From assembly GCF_900115055.1 (NCBI RefSeq), contig NZ_FOVD01000006.1, positions 186,001 through 250,000 of the forward strand: a stretch of DNA of 64,000 bases, in the 5' to 3' direction. The translations under genes were made by a program, and so were the position numbers. The notes beneath the pieces were generated by a model. It saw only the letters and a list, made by a program, of their open reading frames with translations, did not search any database and was not told the origin of the DNA. This stretch comes from Chryseobacterium oleae (lineage in GTDB: Bacteria; Bacteroidota; Bacteroidia; Flavobacteriales; Weeksellaceae). Positions 8,902-18,574 of the stretch are shown here, piece after piece; positions within the stretch are counted from its first letter, which is position 1, and every line of letters starts with the position of its first letter.

Positions 8902-10026
8902 TTATCTTTTGATCAATATTATATCCACTTCACTATTTTCCTTGGAAGAATTGCCATGAAGTTGTGTTTGGGTTTTCTTTTTAAAAGGTTGTTTTTTTAT
9001 AGTTACGATATGTAGCGGAAAATGTTTCTTTAATATCTCCAATGTTGTATTAAATGTATATTCTCTTATATCTGTTCTAACATATATTGTACTATTTTCT
9101 GCATGCATAATTTGTGAGCAATAACCAAAAATATTATCTAAAAGGTTATAATATTCTACCTTAGAACCAAATCTACCCTTATGCTTGTGTGCATATGATT
9201 TAGGGACAGCTGGTTCGCCCAACATCCACAATCTTAACCATTGATCAGCATGATAATCTGTAATAGACCAGTAAGGTGGAGAAGTAAACAACAGTGAAAA
9301 TTTAACATCAGCATCTTTTGTTTTTTTTGTAATTTTCTCTAACTCATAAGTACTATCTCCAAACAATATTGAACTGTCAGTAATTTTTGGAGTTCCTTTT
9401 TTGTATCGCCAATTAATTTTTTTAACTAGAAATTCTAAAGGATTTATTTCTGGAGGATAGAAGTAACCCTTTTCCTTCCACCATTCTATGGAATAATTCA
9501 TCCCCATAGCTTTAGTCATTCTCATTTGATTAGATAACCCTTCTCCAAGCTTGCCATGCAAATAAACTATAATAATAGACATTAAAGTAGCATCAACTGA
9601 ATCAGATTGCCATTTCAAATTTTTTCTTGCTGCCAACAAAAACTTAAGTACTTCGTCACAATAGCAAAATCTGTAAAATTCAGGAAGCCTTTCTATAGAT
9701 TTTGTATAACGATTTTTTAATTTATAAATAGCCTCTAATCTATTTAGAACCAACTGTTTTTCTGCAGGGTTTAATTTAGTAGAACCATACAGCCATCCAA
9801 CAGGATTAATTTCTATTCCTAAACTATATCGTTCAAGAACTCCTCCCGCAAATATGCTGGAACCTCTTCCCGCAAAAGGATCAATAATATGATCTCCTTT
9901 TCTTGAATACTTTTTTACTACTTTAAAAGCAAAATCTATCGGAAACATTGCGTAATAAGGACCAAATTTTGCCCAACGTGATTCAGCTGTTTGCATACCC
10001 TTTACTACATCGTTAATTTTAATCAT
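8902..10026 (-). CDS. DNA N4-cytosine/N6-adenine methyltransferase of the HerA-NurA cassette
   Basis: 374 residues. The AdoMet-binding motif I DPFAGRGSS is at residues 49-57 and the catalytic motif IV TSPPYW is near 245-250. An N-terminal SRWAKFGPYYAMFP resembles motif X. Motif I precedes motif IV, as in alpha/gamma-type orders, with about 190 residues between that could hold target recognition. TSPPY is compatible with N4-cytosine or N6-adenine methylation. The ATG overlaps the end of the nuclease gene by eight bases, so it is last in the operon. It probably marks self DNA against the neighbouring nuclease; this role is inferred from context. Confidence 0.85.
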   Translation of the reverse strand: MIKINDVVKGMQTAESRWAKFGPYYAMFPIDFAFKVVKKYSRKGDHIIDPFAGRGSSIFAGGVLERYSLGIEINPVGWLYGSTKLNPAEKQLVLNRLEAIYKLKNRYTKSIERLPEFYRFCYCDEVLKFLLAARKNLKWQSDSVDATLMSIIIVYLHGKLGEGLSNQMRMTKAMGMNYSIEWWKEKGYFYPPEINPLEFLVKKINWRYKKGTPKITDSSILFGDSTYELEKITKKTKDADVKFSLLFTSPPYWSITDYHADQWLRLWMLGEPAVPKSYAHKHKGRFGSKVEYYNLLDNIFGYCSQIMHAENSTIYVRTDIREYTFNTTLEILKKHFPLHIVTIKKQPFKKKTQTQLHGNSSKENSEVDIILIKR

Positions 10027-11392
10027 TGTTGGTTGAATTAGCTCTTATTTCTCTCGCAATTTTATCAAATATTGATTTTCCTAGATTTAATGGAATAGCA
10101 GCTTCTGAATGAGCCGAAGCCAATGGTGTAACAGAATTTTCGTATCGATTCGATACTAGTTTATCTAATAATTGGAGTATGTCTATTAATCTTGGAAATT
10201 GGGCGGGGAAAGCTGTTTCAGGATTTGATTGATAATTATTATAAGTGGCAATTGATGCAACAACCTTATGACCAGCTTTAGTTTTATAAAAGATTTTCCT
10301 GCCAAAAGAAGTATCTTCTAAATATACATAACCAGGTGTATCATTGAAAACAATATGTTTTTTGATATATTCATTAGTTAGAAGAAAAGCAGATTGATTG
10401 GGAAAATTATGTTCAGAACCATTTTTCATTGTATCAATAGTAGAAAAATGATTTACAAAACTTCCGCTTCTTTCAATCCCTAAAACTATAAGATTTGAAC
10501 CAAATTCTCCATTAACCCTTGAATTTAATCTTTCTAGTTCGGCTCTTATTGGTTTTGCAAGCCAAGAAGCTGTACTAAAAACAGCTAGTGTGCCTTCAAC
10601 AAAAAAAGCAATATCTCTTAATAAAGGAAAATATTTTGGTTGTTGTTCAAAAGATCTTAATAAATGTATTAGTTGTAACTTTTTGAAAGTTTCTTTTATT
10701 TGACCATACATTTCACCACTCGTACCAGAAGAGTTAAGTAGTTCATGAAGTCTAAGCGCGTCTGTTGAGTATAACTTCCCATTACAAGCTTTACAATGAT
10801 ATTCTCCTACATTAAATTCATAATCTCCCTCACAATTATCATGTGGACACTTAGTTGCTCTTCCATTTGTTGCTCTTTCTTGTAATAAATATTCATATGT
10901 GTCTAATAATGTTTCTGTATTATTGAAAATCCGGAATTTTTTAAGTTCATCAAACAATATTTTTCTCATAGAAGATTTGGCTGAATCTTCTCCTTCTAAA
11001 ACAACATTACAACCTACAAACAGGCTATCAATAGAAGTAGGTTCTTCTGTTTCTCTAAATTTTTTTGGATCTATAAATTGTTGCTTTTCCAGCTCTCTTA
11101 CTTTTTCTAATAATATTACTACTGTAGATACTGTAATGTAACCAATTTCAGCTCCAGGAAATCCATTTTGAATAATTGATTTACTATAGTCCCCATCAAC
11201 TGCAATTAATAATTTTGGTTGCCAAGAAGACTTTTCTAATTCACTTAATTTTATTGCCTTTTCATCCCAATTTATATCTTCAATATCCTTGTTTACTCTA
11301 ATTTGTGTTTGTAGTTCGCTAATTTTTGAATCAGAGAGTAATCGTCTGAGTGGCTCATATGATTTACCATTTAAAAAATTATTATCACTCAT
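10019..11392 (-). CDS. NurA-domain nuclease with inserted zinc ribbon
   Basis: NurA proteins are metal-dependent DNA nucleases that form a motor-nuclease complex with HerA in archaea. Visible here are AVDGDYSKS (metal-binding Asp of the RNase-H-like fold, about residue 67), FVEGTLAVFS, VLGIERSGS, YVYLEDTSFGRK and a C-terminal SAHSEAAIP. Between residues ~180 and 210 a CPHDNC...CKAC zinc ribbon is inserted, which is not typical of the archaeal form. The ATG at 11392 lies two bases past the HerA stop. A GTG at 11398 overlapping that stop is an alternative start. NurA assignment rests on motifs plus the HerA neighbour. Confidence 0.8.
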   Translation of the reverse strand: MSDNNFLNGKSYEPLRRLLSDSKISELQTQIRVNKDIEDINWDEKAIKLSELEKSSWQPKLLIAVDGDYSKSIIQNGFPGAEIGYITVSTVVILLEKVRELEKQQFIDPKKFRETEEPTSIDSLFVGCNVVLEGEDSAKSSMRKILFDELKKFRIFNNTETLLDTYEYLLQERATNGRATKCPHDNCEGDYEFNVGEYHCKACNGKLYSTDALRLHELLNSSGTSGEMYGQIKETFKKLQLIHLLRSFEQQPKYFPLLRDIAFFVEGTLAVFSTASWLAKPIRAELERLNSRVNGEFGSNLIVLGIERSGSFVNHFSTIDTMKNGSEHNFPNQSAFLLTNEYIKKHIVFNDTPGYVYLEDTSFGRKIFYKTKAGHKVVASIATYNNYQSNPETAFPAQFPRLIDILQLLDKLVSNRYENSVTPLASAHSEAAIPLNLGKSIFDKIAREIRANSTNND

Positions 11393-11394
11393 AA

Positions 11395-13647
11395 TCACTT
11401 ACTTTTTATCTCAAACTTGTCGACTTGTACAGGAACTACAAACATATTGCTTAAAGTTTTCACTCGCAAAAATCCTTTATCTTGTGCTCGCCTTATTGAA
11501 GGCTCAAAGTCTGCAAAATCATAGTATTTTTTAAGCTCTTTGGTTTCATCAGTATTATTTAAATGACTGATAAACCAATTAGCGGTATTTTTCAGTATGT
11601 TTTTTTGAATACTACTGATCTCTTGGGTAGCATATACCATACCTATTCTATATTTTGAACCTTCTTTAGCGGTTCTTACCCATACATCAGAAAGATCTAA
11701 ATCATTTCCCGCAGGCAAAATATTATGAGCTTCTTCTAAATAAACTAATATTTCAGGAATCTTGTCTTCTCCATTTCTAAAAGCACTTTGATTGCCTTTA
11801 AAGATGTGCCACATGATTCGAGTAGCAGATGATTTATTTAATTCCGGCTCTCCACTGGATTGGTCTACAATTACAAGCTTGCCTTGGAGTAAATCTTGGT
11901 AGATATCATTTGCATAGTCCGTTCCTACGTCTACAGTATGTTGAATGTTAACACCTCCTATTAAGTTTATAGCTTTAGAATAGTTGAACATTTCAAGCAA
12001 GCTTTCCAATTCTGCTTCTGCCCAGCCTTCACCAGTAGAGTCGTCATCATTAGTATTTGTCCTATTAATTATGTAATTCTGATTAAATGCATTAAAAGTT
12101 GCGGTTGATAAAAAATGAAATAACCCTTCAAATGCAGGAAATAAACTATCCCAAGTAACCTCTTTTAAACCCAATGTTGCACCTGCCGCGTTAATTAGGC
12201 CTTGTTTTTTAACAGCCCTAGTGTCAACGTGGTTTATCATTGCCGTTCTAAGATCTTCACTAAAACTACCACTTATACTTACAGTTCTCTTTGGCGGTGT
12301 AAAGCCAGCCTTATTCAGTAGCGCTCTGTAAACAAGAACTCGTCTTTGATATCTTTTTAATTGCCCCTGATATTCACTTTGATTATCATAATTACTTTCA
12401 ACGGGCTTATTAAAAGCAATCTGTTTAAAATTCTTAAAATATTGAGCGGATTGATCTGCTATTTTAAAATCAATAATTTCCTTTCCAATTTGAAGATTAT
12501 CTTCTTCAAAAAAATTAATTTTCATTAATCTCCTAAAAGGATCTTGTGGATGTTTGAGGATTCCATAAGTTACAACTTCTGATTCTGCTATTGCTTTGAT
12601 TTTATTTCTTATAGCTTGTTTCCCGTCCTTATCGGTTTCCGCTAAAAAATTCTCTTTTAAAGCGTCAGACTTTTTTTTAAGTTCGGAATTTTGTCTCCAT
12701 ATATTTTTTAAAGCGTTGGGATTATTTTTATTGTCTCTATCCTGAGCATTTTCATTTGCATATTCTCCGTTAGGATCAAAAATAATTTGCCCGATTCGAA
12801 TTGAGTTATGCTCTTTTTTTTCAGGAATACGCAATTCAAATACAGACTTAGCAATAATTTTTGTGGTATTTGATTTACCTGTTCTTGTCATACCAAATAA
12901 GGCAGACTTCTGTGATAATAAATCTGCAGGATAGATATATACTGGCACATTATCTACCTGCTGATGTTTTCGATTTGTAGATGCATATCTTACTGAGCCA
13001 AGCTTAACACGTTCAGTTTCCCCATATTTTTCTATATGTGATTTAAGATTTAAAGGGTCACAATAATTGACAATTTCTTCTAAAGCTTCTGCATTTGGTT
13101 TGAAAATTTTGAACCCTTTGTTTGAATAATAATTTGAAATATCACTTCCAAATTTTAATTTCAATCCATCATGAGGCTTATTTTCATCCTCTTCTAAGAA
13201 AAAAGTTCCAACAATTCTACAAGCAACTCCTGAAAAGCTGAGTACATGTCTTGTATTCAAATCCATTGATTCTTCTCCATCCCAATTTTTATCAACTTCA
13301 CCACTAATTCGTTGGCTGGTATTTATCCTTATATTTTCGGCTTCTTTATCCTGAGGAATTTGCGCAGCGTCCATAACCCGTAAAAGAATTATAGAAGCAT
13401 CTTCATCTTTATAATCTATTTCATTTTCAGGATTAATTCGAGTGGCAATTAGAAAGCTAAGACTGGGGATTCCTCCAACTTTTTGTCTATGAAAATCATG
13501 AACTAACACTTTTCCTTCATCATAATTCATAGAGTATAAATCTCCCACTAGTTGGTCTCTTTGAATCAGTTTGGAAAATATAGATTTAGCATCCCATTCT
13601 GGTTGTTTATTCTGCAAGTCATCAATTGACTTTTCAAATTGTTTCAT
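11395..13647 (-). CDS. herA: HerA-type ATPase/DNA translocase
   Basis: 750 residues. HerA is a hexameric FtsK-like ATPase that drives DNA through a partner nuclease. The N-terminal part should hold the HAS-barrel-like domain. Walker A FGMTRTGKSNTTK is near residue 250 and Walker B ILVYLEEAHN near 630, followed by a TAKEGSKYRIG segment and QEISSIQKNIL, typical of the HerA/FtsK core. It is larger than archaeal HerA (~500) because of a ~250-residue insertion between the Walker motifs. It sits between the PIN-like gene (13-base gap) and the nuclease gene (stop/start contact). Confidence 0.88.
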   Translation of the reverse strand: MKQFEKSIDDLQNKQPEWDAKSIFSKLIQRDQLVGDLYSMNYDEGKVLVHDFHRQKVGGIPSLSFLIATRINPENEIDYKDEDASIILLRVMDAAQIPQDKEAENIRINTSQRISGEVDKNWDGEESMDLNTRHVLSFSGVACRIVGTFFLEEDENKPHDGLKLKFGSDISNYYSNKGFKIFKPNAEALEEIVNYCDPLNLKSHIEKYGETERVKLGSVRYASTNRKHQQVDNVPVYIYPADLLSQKSALFGMTRTGKSNTTKIIAKSVFELRIPEKKEHNSIRIGQIIFDPNGEYANENAQDRDNKNNPNALKNIWRQNSELKKKSDALKENFLAETDKDGKQAIRNKIKAIAESEVVTYGILKHPQDPFRRLMKINFFEEDNLQIGKEIIDFKIADQSAQYFKNFKQIAFNKPVESNYDNQSEYQGQLKRYQRRVLVYRALLNKAGFTPPKRTVSISGSFSEDLRTAMINHVDTRAVKKQGLINAAGATLGLKEVTWDSLFPAFEGLFHFLSTATFNAFNQNYIINRTNTNDDDSTGEGWAEAELESLLEMFNYSKAINLIGGVNIQHTVDVGTDYANDIYQDLLQGKLVIVDQSSGEPELNKSSATRIMWHIFKGNQSAFRNGEDKIPEILVYLEEAHNILPAGNDLDLSDVWVRTAKEGSKYRIGMVYATQEISSIQKNILKNTANWFISHLNNTDETKELKKYYDFADFEPSIRRAQDKGFLRVKTLSNMFVVPVQVDKFEIKSK

Positions 13648-13660
13648 AGTTTTAGTTTGG

Positions 13661-14695
13661 TTATTTATTTTGCTCTTCAGAAGAAATTCTTATCACTTTT
13701 TCAAAAGAAGTTTCTTTATTAGTTACTAATAATCTAGCATTTTCTTTAAAATTTTCATCTCCATTATCTTCAAGTAGTATTTCTAATTCTCTTACTTCTT
13801 TTTCAATATCTAATTCATCTGCTAAACGAATATTTCTAATTTCTTGAATAGCTTCTTTCGTAGTTTGTTGAGCCAGGTTTTTATTAGCCATCTCGAGAAA
13901 TTTATCAGCCTGATAAATATTTATCCTTTTACTAGTCTCTACTTTAAATTCCTTGATGAGTTCTGGTCTTGGACTAATTGTTTTTCCTTTGAACTTATAC
14001 CACCAATCTTCTTTTAGATCATCTGTTATAAGTATAATAGAATTACCATTTGTTTTAGCTTTTTCAATAACTTGCTTCCAAACAATTATATCCCCATACA
14101 AGGAACGATTACCCTCGTTCTGTTTCTCCTTCATATCCATGTATCCAGGGGGAACTCTTTCATCATATCGTTTCTTCCCATCTCTATATAATTTTTCGAG
14201 GTCATCCTTTGAAAAATCATCTCCAACTTTTCCATCTAATAGACCACTTAGCTTTTCCCAAACGGGGTCTTTATCTAAATAATCGGGATGTTTCTTTTCA
14301 AGATTATCTAGATCACGACCTATTGAATCAAAAGCAGATTCAATTTGTTTTTTTAATTCTGCTGTTTGTAAATACGGGTGCTTTTTAAAACCATTAAGCT
14401 TAGCTTCTATTTCACCTTTTTTTTTAGTTAAAGTTTCCCTAATGTCTTTATAAGCTTCCCTTTGTGCATTTATTACTACGAGTCTATTTTTTTGATATTC
14501 GAAAGCGGCCTGATAAGTGATCCAAATACGGTCTTTTACTTTTTCTAATAAACTAAAAAAAGCTTCTCTGGTACTTGGCGAATAGCGATATAGATTTAGT
14601 AAAACATTCGCGTCAAAGCAAAAAATATCTTTCTCCCAATGATCTTTGATCTCCTCTTCGCTTAATTTGTAATATTCATTAAATTTATTTTTCAT
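13661..14695 (-). CDS. PIN-like domain protein (PIN_8/DUF4935 type), first gene of the HerA-NurA operon
   Basis: 344 residues. FDANVLLNLYRYS near residue 27 carries the first acidic residue of a PIN nuclease fold. GDIIVWKQVIEKAK and ILITDDLKEDWW near 200-230 supply the later acidic residues. Between them is a long charged helical region (coiled coil likely), and another helical segment ends the protein. PIN domains are usually RNases, and this subtype is common in defence loci, so it may be the effector or a regulator. The island promoter should lie in the AT-rich 14.7-15.1 kb region, as the other three genes follow without gaps. Confidence 0.8.
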   Translation of the reverse strand: MKNKFNEYYKLSEEEIKDHWEKDIFCFDANVLLNLYRYSPSTREAFFSLLEKVKDRIWITYQAAFEYQKNRLVVINAQREAYKDIRETLTKKKGEIEAKLNGFKKHPYLQTAELKKQIESAFDSIGRDLDNLEKKHPDYLDKDPVWEKLSGLLDGKVGDDFSKDDLEKLYRDGKKRYDERVPPGYMDMKEKQNEGNRSLYGDIIVWKQVIEKAKTNGNSIILITDDLKEDWWYKFKGKTISPRPELIKEFKVETSKRINIYQADKFLEMANKNLAQQTTKEAIQEIRNIRLADELDIEKEVRELEILLEDNGDENFKENARLLVTNKETSFEKVIRISSEEQNK

Positions 14696-15146
14696 AATTT
14701 ATTTTGCAATATTTTTGAGATTAGATTGGTCAATAAAAATCCTTTTTATTACATTTTTTGCTATTTTAGAATATTAGTAAAAACTACAAAATTTATTTCA
14801 ATATATTACTAATAAATACCAAAAATACTTGATTTAAAATAGGTGAAAAGAGGTTTTCCGTAAAACATAATTATATTTTTTTTGAGAAATTTCGTAAAAA
14901 GTAGCATAATAAACTATCCGTAGAAATACGGTATTTTTATTAAAGCACGGCATATAAAGATGTATTAAAAATTAATTTTAGACTTGAACAAAAACAGAAA
15001 ATTACTTAATATCAAAATCTATAGTGATTATCAAATCATTAACTCAATTTCTCTTCATTTCTTTTGATTATATTTAATTTTGGATCCATGAAATTTATCA
15101 AGCAACCAATTCCGTTTTTAATTTGATTTTGCAGTACATTTGAAAT
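14696..15146. other. AT-rich intergenic region between defence operon and globin gene
   Basis: 450 bases without a credible gene. It must contain the leftward promoter of the PIN-HerA-NurA-methylase operon and the rightward promoter of the haemoglobin gene. A TACATTTG sequence at 15135-15142 fits the Bacteroidota -7 consensus TAnnTTTG but lies only four bases before the globin ATG, and I see no good -33 TTG, so it is uncertain. No clear inverted repeats marking an island end were found. Confidence 0.5.
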
Positions 15147-15527
15147 ATGAAAAAATTGGAATCCAGAGAGGACATTGAACATCTTGTGAATTCATTTTAC
15201 GCAAAAGTCGTTAAAGATGAGACCATTGGGTTTTTCTTTAATGATGTAGCCAAAGTAGACTGGGACAAGCACCTTCCTAAAATGTATTCATTCTGGGAAT
15301 CGATTCTGTTCGGACAAATGAGCTACAAGGGAAATCCTATGGGCGTTCATTTTCCGATCAATGAAATTCAGGCTATGGAGCAGAAACACTTTGACCGCTG
15401 GCTAAAGCTCTGGAGTACCACCATCGAAGAAAATTTCGTCGGAGAAAATGCCGACATGGCTATTTATAAGTCCGAAAATATCGCGAAGCTGATGGCTTTT
15501 AAAATGGAGCTGGCGAGGAGGCTATAA
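15147..15527 (+). CDS. Group III truncated haemoglobin
   Basis: 126 residues, one 2-on-2 globin fold that binds haem and O2/NO in the cytosol. Visible are VNSFYAKVVKD, GFFFNDVAKVDWDKHLPKM with the B/CD-region aromatics, FWESILFGQMSYKGNPM, and the KHFDRWLKLW segment with the proximal His. Length and motifs fit group III. It borders the accessory island and is likely the first conserved gene to its right. A repetitive spacer separates it from the convergent antiporter gene. Confidence 0.93.
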   Translation: MKKLESREDIEHLVNSFYAKVVKDETIGFFFNDVAKVDWDKHLPKMYSFWESILFGQMSYKGNPMGVHFPINEIQAMEQKHFDRWLKLWSTTIEENFVGENADMAIYKSENIAKLMAFKMELARRL

Positions 15528-15599
15528 TAAGTTTGAGAGACGGAGCGTTTTGGGTTTAAGAGTGTCGGGATGCGAGATTTTTGGATTTAAAAAGCGGAA

Positions 15600-15652
15600 A
15601 CTCCAGGAAACCTGACTTTTCTAACTTCTAATCTCTAACTTCTAACCTCTAA
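15600..15652. repeat. TCTAACTTCTAAT-type extragenic repeat
   Basis: Short words (TCTAACTTCTAATC, CTAACTTCTAACC, TCTAATTAG) recur in tandem, filling the gap between two convergent genes. It resembles the other permuted spacer sequences in the window. Confidence 0.4.
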
Positions 15653-16723
15653 TTAGGGAACGATGACCGTAAAGATGTAAGCGGCAAGATTCACTAATAA
15701 AACTGTACCATACAGAATATTCGTTTTTCCGCGGCTTAAAGAAAGCATTACAATAAATACGGATAAGGAAAGCAGGATAATATCTTTTTTATCCAATCCC
15801 AGTACCAAAGGAATATCATACATAATACAAACCGTAGATACCGCCGGAATCGTGAGCCCGATACTCGCCAATGCAGATCCCAGCGCCAGATTTAAACTGG
15901 ACTGTATCTGATTGCTTCTCGCCGCACGGATAGCCGCCACTCCTTCAGGAAGAAGTACCACTCCCGCAATAATAACCCCAACCAACGATTTCGGAGCCCC
16001 TATGCTCTGTACCATCCCTTCAATCGTTCCGGAAAGTCCTTTCGCCATCAATACAACAATCACAAGACATACCACCAGGAAACCGAAGCTGATCAGCGTT
16101 TTGTTCAATGAAGGAATATAATGCTCTTCAGGATGTTCATCAGGAACGATAAAGTAGCTTCTGTGACGCACCGTTTGTACCATCAGGAAGACTCCGTAGA
16201 TCACAAGACATGCAATAGAAATAAATATAAGTTGGGCTTCGTTATAGAAAGGTCCGTTGACACTTGAAGTAAAATTAGGAAGGACAAGGGTAAGCACAAG
16301 AATCGAAACAATACTTACCAGATAAGTGGTTGCAGAAGTTCTTGCAAAGAACTGTTCGTGGTATTTCACGCCGCCTACGAGGATACAGATCCCCAGAATT
16401 CCGTTAAGAATAATCATGACGGCAGCAAAAACGGTATCTCTGGCCAGCGTGATCGCCTGATCTCCGCCGGCCACCATGAGCGAGATGATAAGCGCGACTT
16501 CAATAATGGTGATACAAAGGGCTAGGATAATGGTTCCGAACGGCTCTCCTACTTTATGAGCCACTACTTCTGCGTGATGCACTGCGGATAAAACACTTCC
16601 GGTGAGCAGAAGTCCTGCAATAATGTCATTGACAACTCCACCGCCCATCAGGCCGGAAAAATAATACCCCACCGCCAGAACAGGGAAAATATACGTATAA
16701 TGTAAAAGTTCTTTTAATCTCAT
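15653..16723 (-). CDS. Calcium/proton antiporter, ChaA type (CaCA family)
   Basis: 356 residues with about eleven hydrophobic helices. The two CaCA alpha-repeats are visible: HKVGEPFGTIILALCITIIE near residue 60 and LLPEGVAAIRAARSNQIQSS near 255. The acidic residues of these repeats bind the cation. It probably exports Ca2+ (or Na+/K+) for protons at the inner membrane. It stands alone, convergent with the globin gene. Confidence 0.9.
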   Translation of the reverse strand: MRLKELLHYTYIFPVLAVGYYFSGLMGGGVVNDIIAGLLLTGSVLSAVHHAEVVAHKVGEPFGTIILALCITIIEVALIISLMVAGGDQAITLARDTVFAAVMIILNGILGICILVGGVKYHEQFFARTSATTYLVSIVSILVLTLVLPNFTSSVNGPFYNEAQLIFISIACLVIYGVFLMVQTVRHRSYFIVPDEHPEEHYIPSLNKTLISFGFLVVCLVIVVLMAKGLSGTIEGMVQSIGAPKSLVGVIIAGVVLLPEGVAAIRAARSNQIQSSLNLALGSALASIGLTIPAVSTVCIMYDIPLVLGLDKKDIILLSLSVFIVMLSLSRGKTNILYGTVLLVNLAAYIFTVIVP

Positions 16724-16799
16724 AAAGTGTCTACAAAATACAAAAAATCTATCAAATTTGAAATACTAAAAGAAAATATTAATGATATTTTAATGTCGC

Positions 16800-16964
16800 A
16801 AAGCAGGAAATCAGAAGCTCGAAGAGGGAAGTTATTGAGGTCATAAACGACGAAGACCCCCATTCTTTTCTCTTTTAAATCCTATTTCATTAATCTATTA
16901 TCACCAATATTGATATTGAAACCAAACATTAACTTCCAGCTTCCCTCTCCCATCTTCCTTTCTC
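16800..16964. repeat. Extragenic GAAGCTGGAAG-type spacer (two copies)
   Basis: CAGAAGCTCGAAGAGGGAAG near 16811 and, inverted, AACTTCCAGCTTCCCTCTCC at 16931 match the spacer before dprA (622-662). No gene is apparent here. Confidence 0.45.
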
Positions 16965-17303
16965 CTAATGCATCCACAGGTTAAAATCCAGAAAATCCGT
17001 CAGCATATGAAACAGAAGACCAATGGCAATAATTCTGATATTTCCTTTAAAAAACAGCAGCAAAAAATACACCGCAATGGCATAATAGGAATGTAAAATA
17101 TGAAAACCTATGCTATTTCTTGACGGATCAAAAACAGGATTGGCAAAAAGATGGTCCAGATCCACCAGCATAGTAGCCAGCATAATGCAGTACGCCTTTT
17201 TCCAGTTTTTACGAAAAAAAACCAGCGCAATGAAAACCGGAAAAACCAGATGTAAAAAATAATGGGTAAAAGTTTTCAGCAGGGCAATGTCAGATGGATT
17301 CAT
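16965..17303 (-). CDS. DUF6122 family small membrane protein
   Basis: 112 residues with three to four hydrophobic helices. HYFLHLVFPVFIALVFF, ATMLVDLDHLFANPVFDP, HILHSYYAIAVY and LLFHMLTDFLDF give a pattern of His and Asp near membrane borders, as in metal-dependent membrane hydrolase-like families. Function unknown. It is the last gene of a leftward run whose upstream members are envelope proteins. Confidence 0.82.
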   Translation of the reverse strand: MNPSDIALLKTFTHYFLHLVFPVFIALVFFRKNWKKAYCIMLATMLVDLDHLFANPVFDPSRNSIGFHILHSYYAIAVYFLLLFFKGNIRIIAIGLLFHMLTDFLDFNLWMH

Positions 17304-17335
17304 GAATACTTTTTATGTTTAAAACTGAAGAATTT

Positions 17336-18574
17336 CTACCATCTTAAAATTAATGGCAGTTTTCCCTTCTTCGCTTTGATCTTCACGCAATAGTTCTCTG
17401 CTTTATTCCCGTAGAATATATACTCCAGGTCAGAAAGCACTTCCTTTTCCTTAGGCGTTAAAGTACTTAATGAAGAGAGCAGCAACGGACTGTTTCTGAT
17501 GAAGATATAGTTTTGTTTAAGCTTTGGAGATAATGGTATCGGCTTTCTGGTAGACTTTATGATCAATCCGCCGTCATTTCTTCCGATATGATTGGGCTGA
17601 AATGGAATGGCTGTGAACTGTTCCTGAGCATTGATCCATTTTTTATGCTGAAAATAATCCCAGGTCTTTTCGGGAGCCGGACTTTGAAGATCCATCACAT
17701 AATTAGGCTGAATAATTTTCTGAAAGGTTTTTTTCTCGACTTCATTAAAATTATCGTCATATTCATAGCTGATGATGGTATCATTCACCTGTTCAATATC
17801 GGCAGTAGCTTTAAAATAACTGATCTTGGCTGAATCCGCGAGGTTTTTATCGAAAAATCGGGCGTAATTTTTCACATTTTGAGCATCCAGTTCAAGGTCT
17901 ACGAAGTGATTATTCTTCTGAATTCCAGCTATAATAGAAGCTAAAATTCCTGTATCTGATGTGTTTTTGATCTCAATTTCATCTGCATTTAATTCAATAG
18001 AAAAGTTTTGAATTTTCTGTCCCGAAATGAAAGAGATACTTCCTACCCCATGATCAATCAACTGATCTGCTGTCAGCGTATTTTTTTCGGAGGACTGAAA
18101 AAGAAGTTTATCAATAGGGTCAAAAGCCTGATCAGAAGTTCCTATCAATGCATTTTCACCTTGTATTTTAATGAAAATCTGATCTTTACGAAAGAGATCT
18201 TTTTCTTTGCTGATAAACTGATGACTCTTTAGAAAAGCTGAGAATTGTTGCGGGTCTTTGAGTTCAACCACACTGTACCATTCTGAAAATTTGGTGTCTT
18301 TGAGGTGGAAAATCTGTAAAAAATCTGGAATTTCTATTCCTGAATCTTTTAATGAAATCTCCTTTTTATCTTTTGTTTTGCTTCCCGACCATTTTGAAGG
18401 ATGGACGATGAAGCTTGAAATATACTGTCCCGTTAATTTTTTCACATCAATTAAAACGACTATATCTGCATTCTTAGGGACAAATTTTAATGTTTTGTCT
18501 TTATAAAAACACACAAAATAGAGCGCAATTGCGAGGACAAGAATTAACGGGACAATAAGTTTCTTTTTATTCAT
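17336..18574 (-). CDS. Envelope-anchored protein of unknown function, partner of the upstream 680-residue protein
   Basis: 412 residues with one N-terminal hydrophobic helix (LIVPLILVLAIALYFVCFY) and then an extracytoplasmic domain. The opening VPKNADIVVLIDVKKLTGQ resembles LPVDAVFYMEINGKQLNQ in the neighbouring protein, so the two look like distant paralogues. Its ATG directly abuts the stop of that gene. No enzyme motif is visible. The domain style (substrate-free beta-rich repeats seen in Bacteroidota DUF families) gives no clear function. Confidence 0.7.
   Translation of the reverse strand: MNKKKLIVPLILVLAIALYFVCFYKDKTLKFVPKNADIVVLIDVKKLTGQYISSFIVHPSKWSGSKTKDKKEISLKDSGIEIPDFLQIFHLKDTKFSEWYSVVELKDPQQFSAFLKSHQFISKEKDLFRKDQIFIKIQGENALIGTSDQAFDPIDKLLFQSSEKNTLTADQLIDHGVGSISFISGQKIQNFSIELNADEIEIKNTSDTGILASIIAGIQKNNHFVDLELDAQNVKNYARFFDKNLADSAKISYFKATADIEQVNDTIISYEYDDNFNEVEKKTFQKIIQPNYVMDLQSPAPEKTWDYFQHKKWINAQEQFTAIPFQPNHIGRNDGGLIIKSTRKPIPLSPKLKQNYIFIRNSPLLLSSLSTLTPKEKEVLSDLEYIFYGNKAENYCVKIKAKKGKLPLILRW

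Noticed and set aside
14820..14827. TATTTTTG on the minus strand as -7 box of the PIN-HerA operon
   Set aside because: Fits TAnnTTTG, but no TTG at the -33 position and AT-rich DNA gives such matches by chance.
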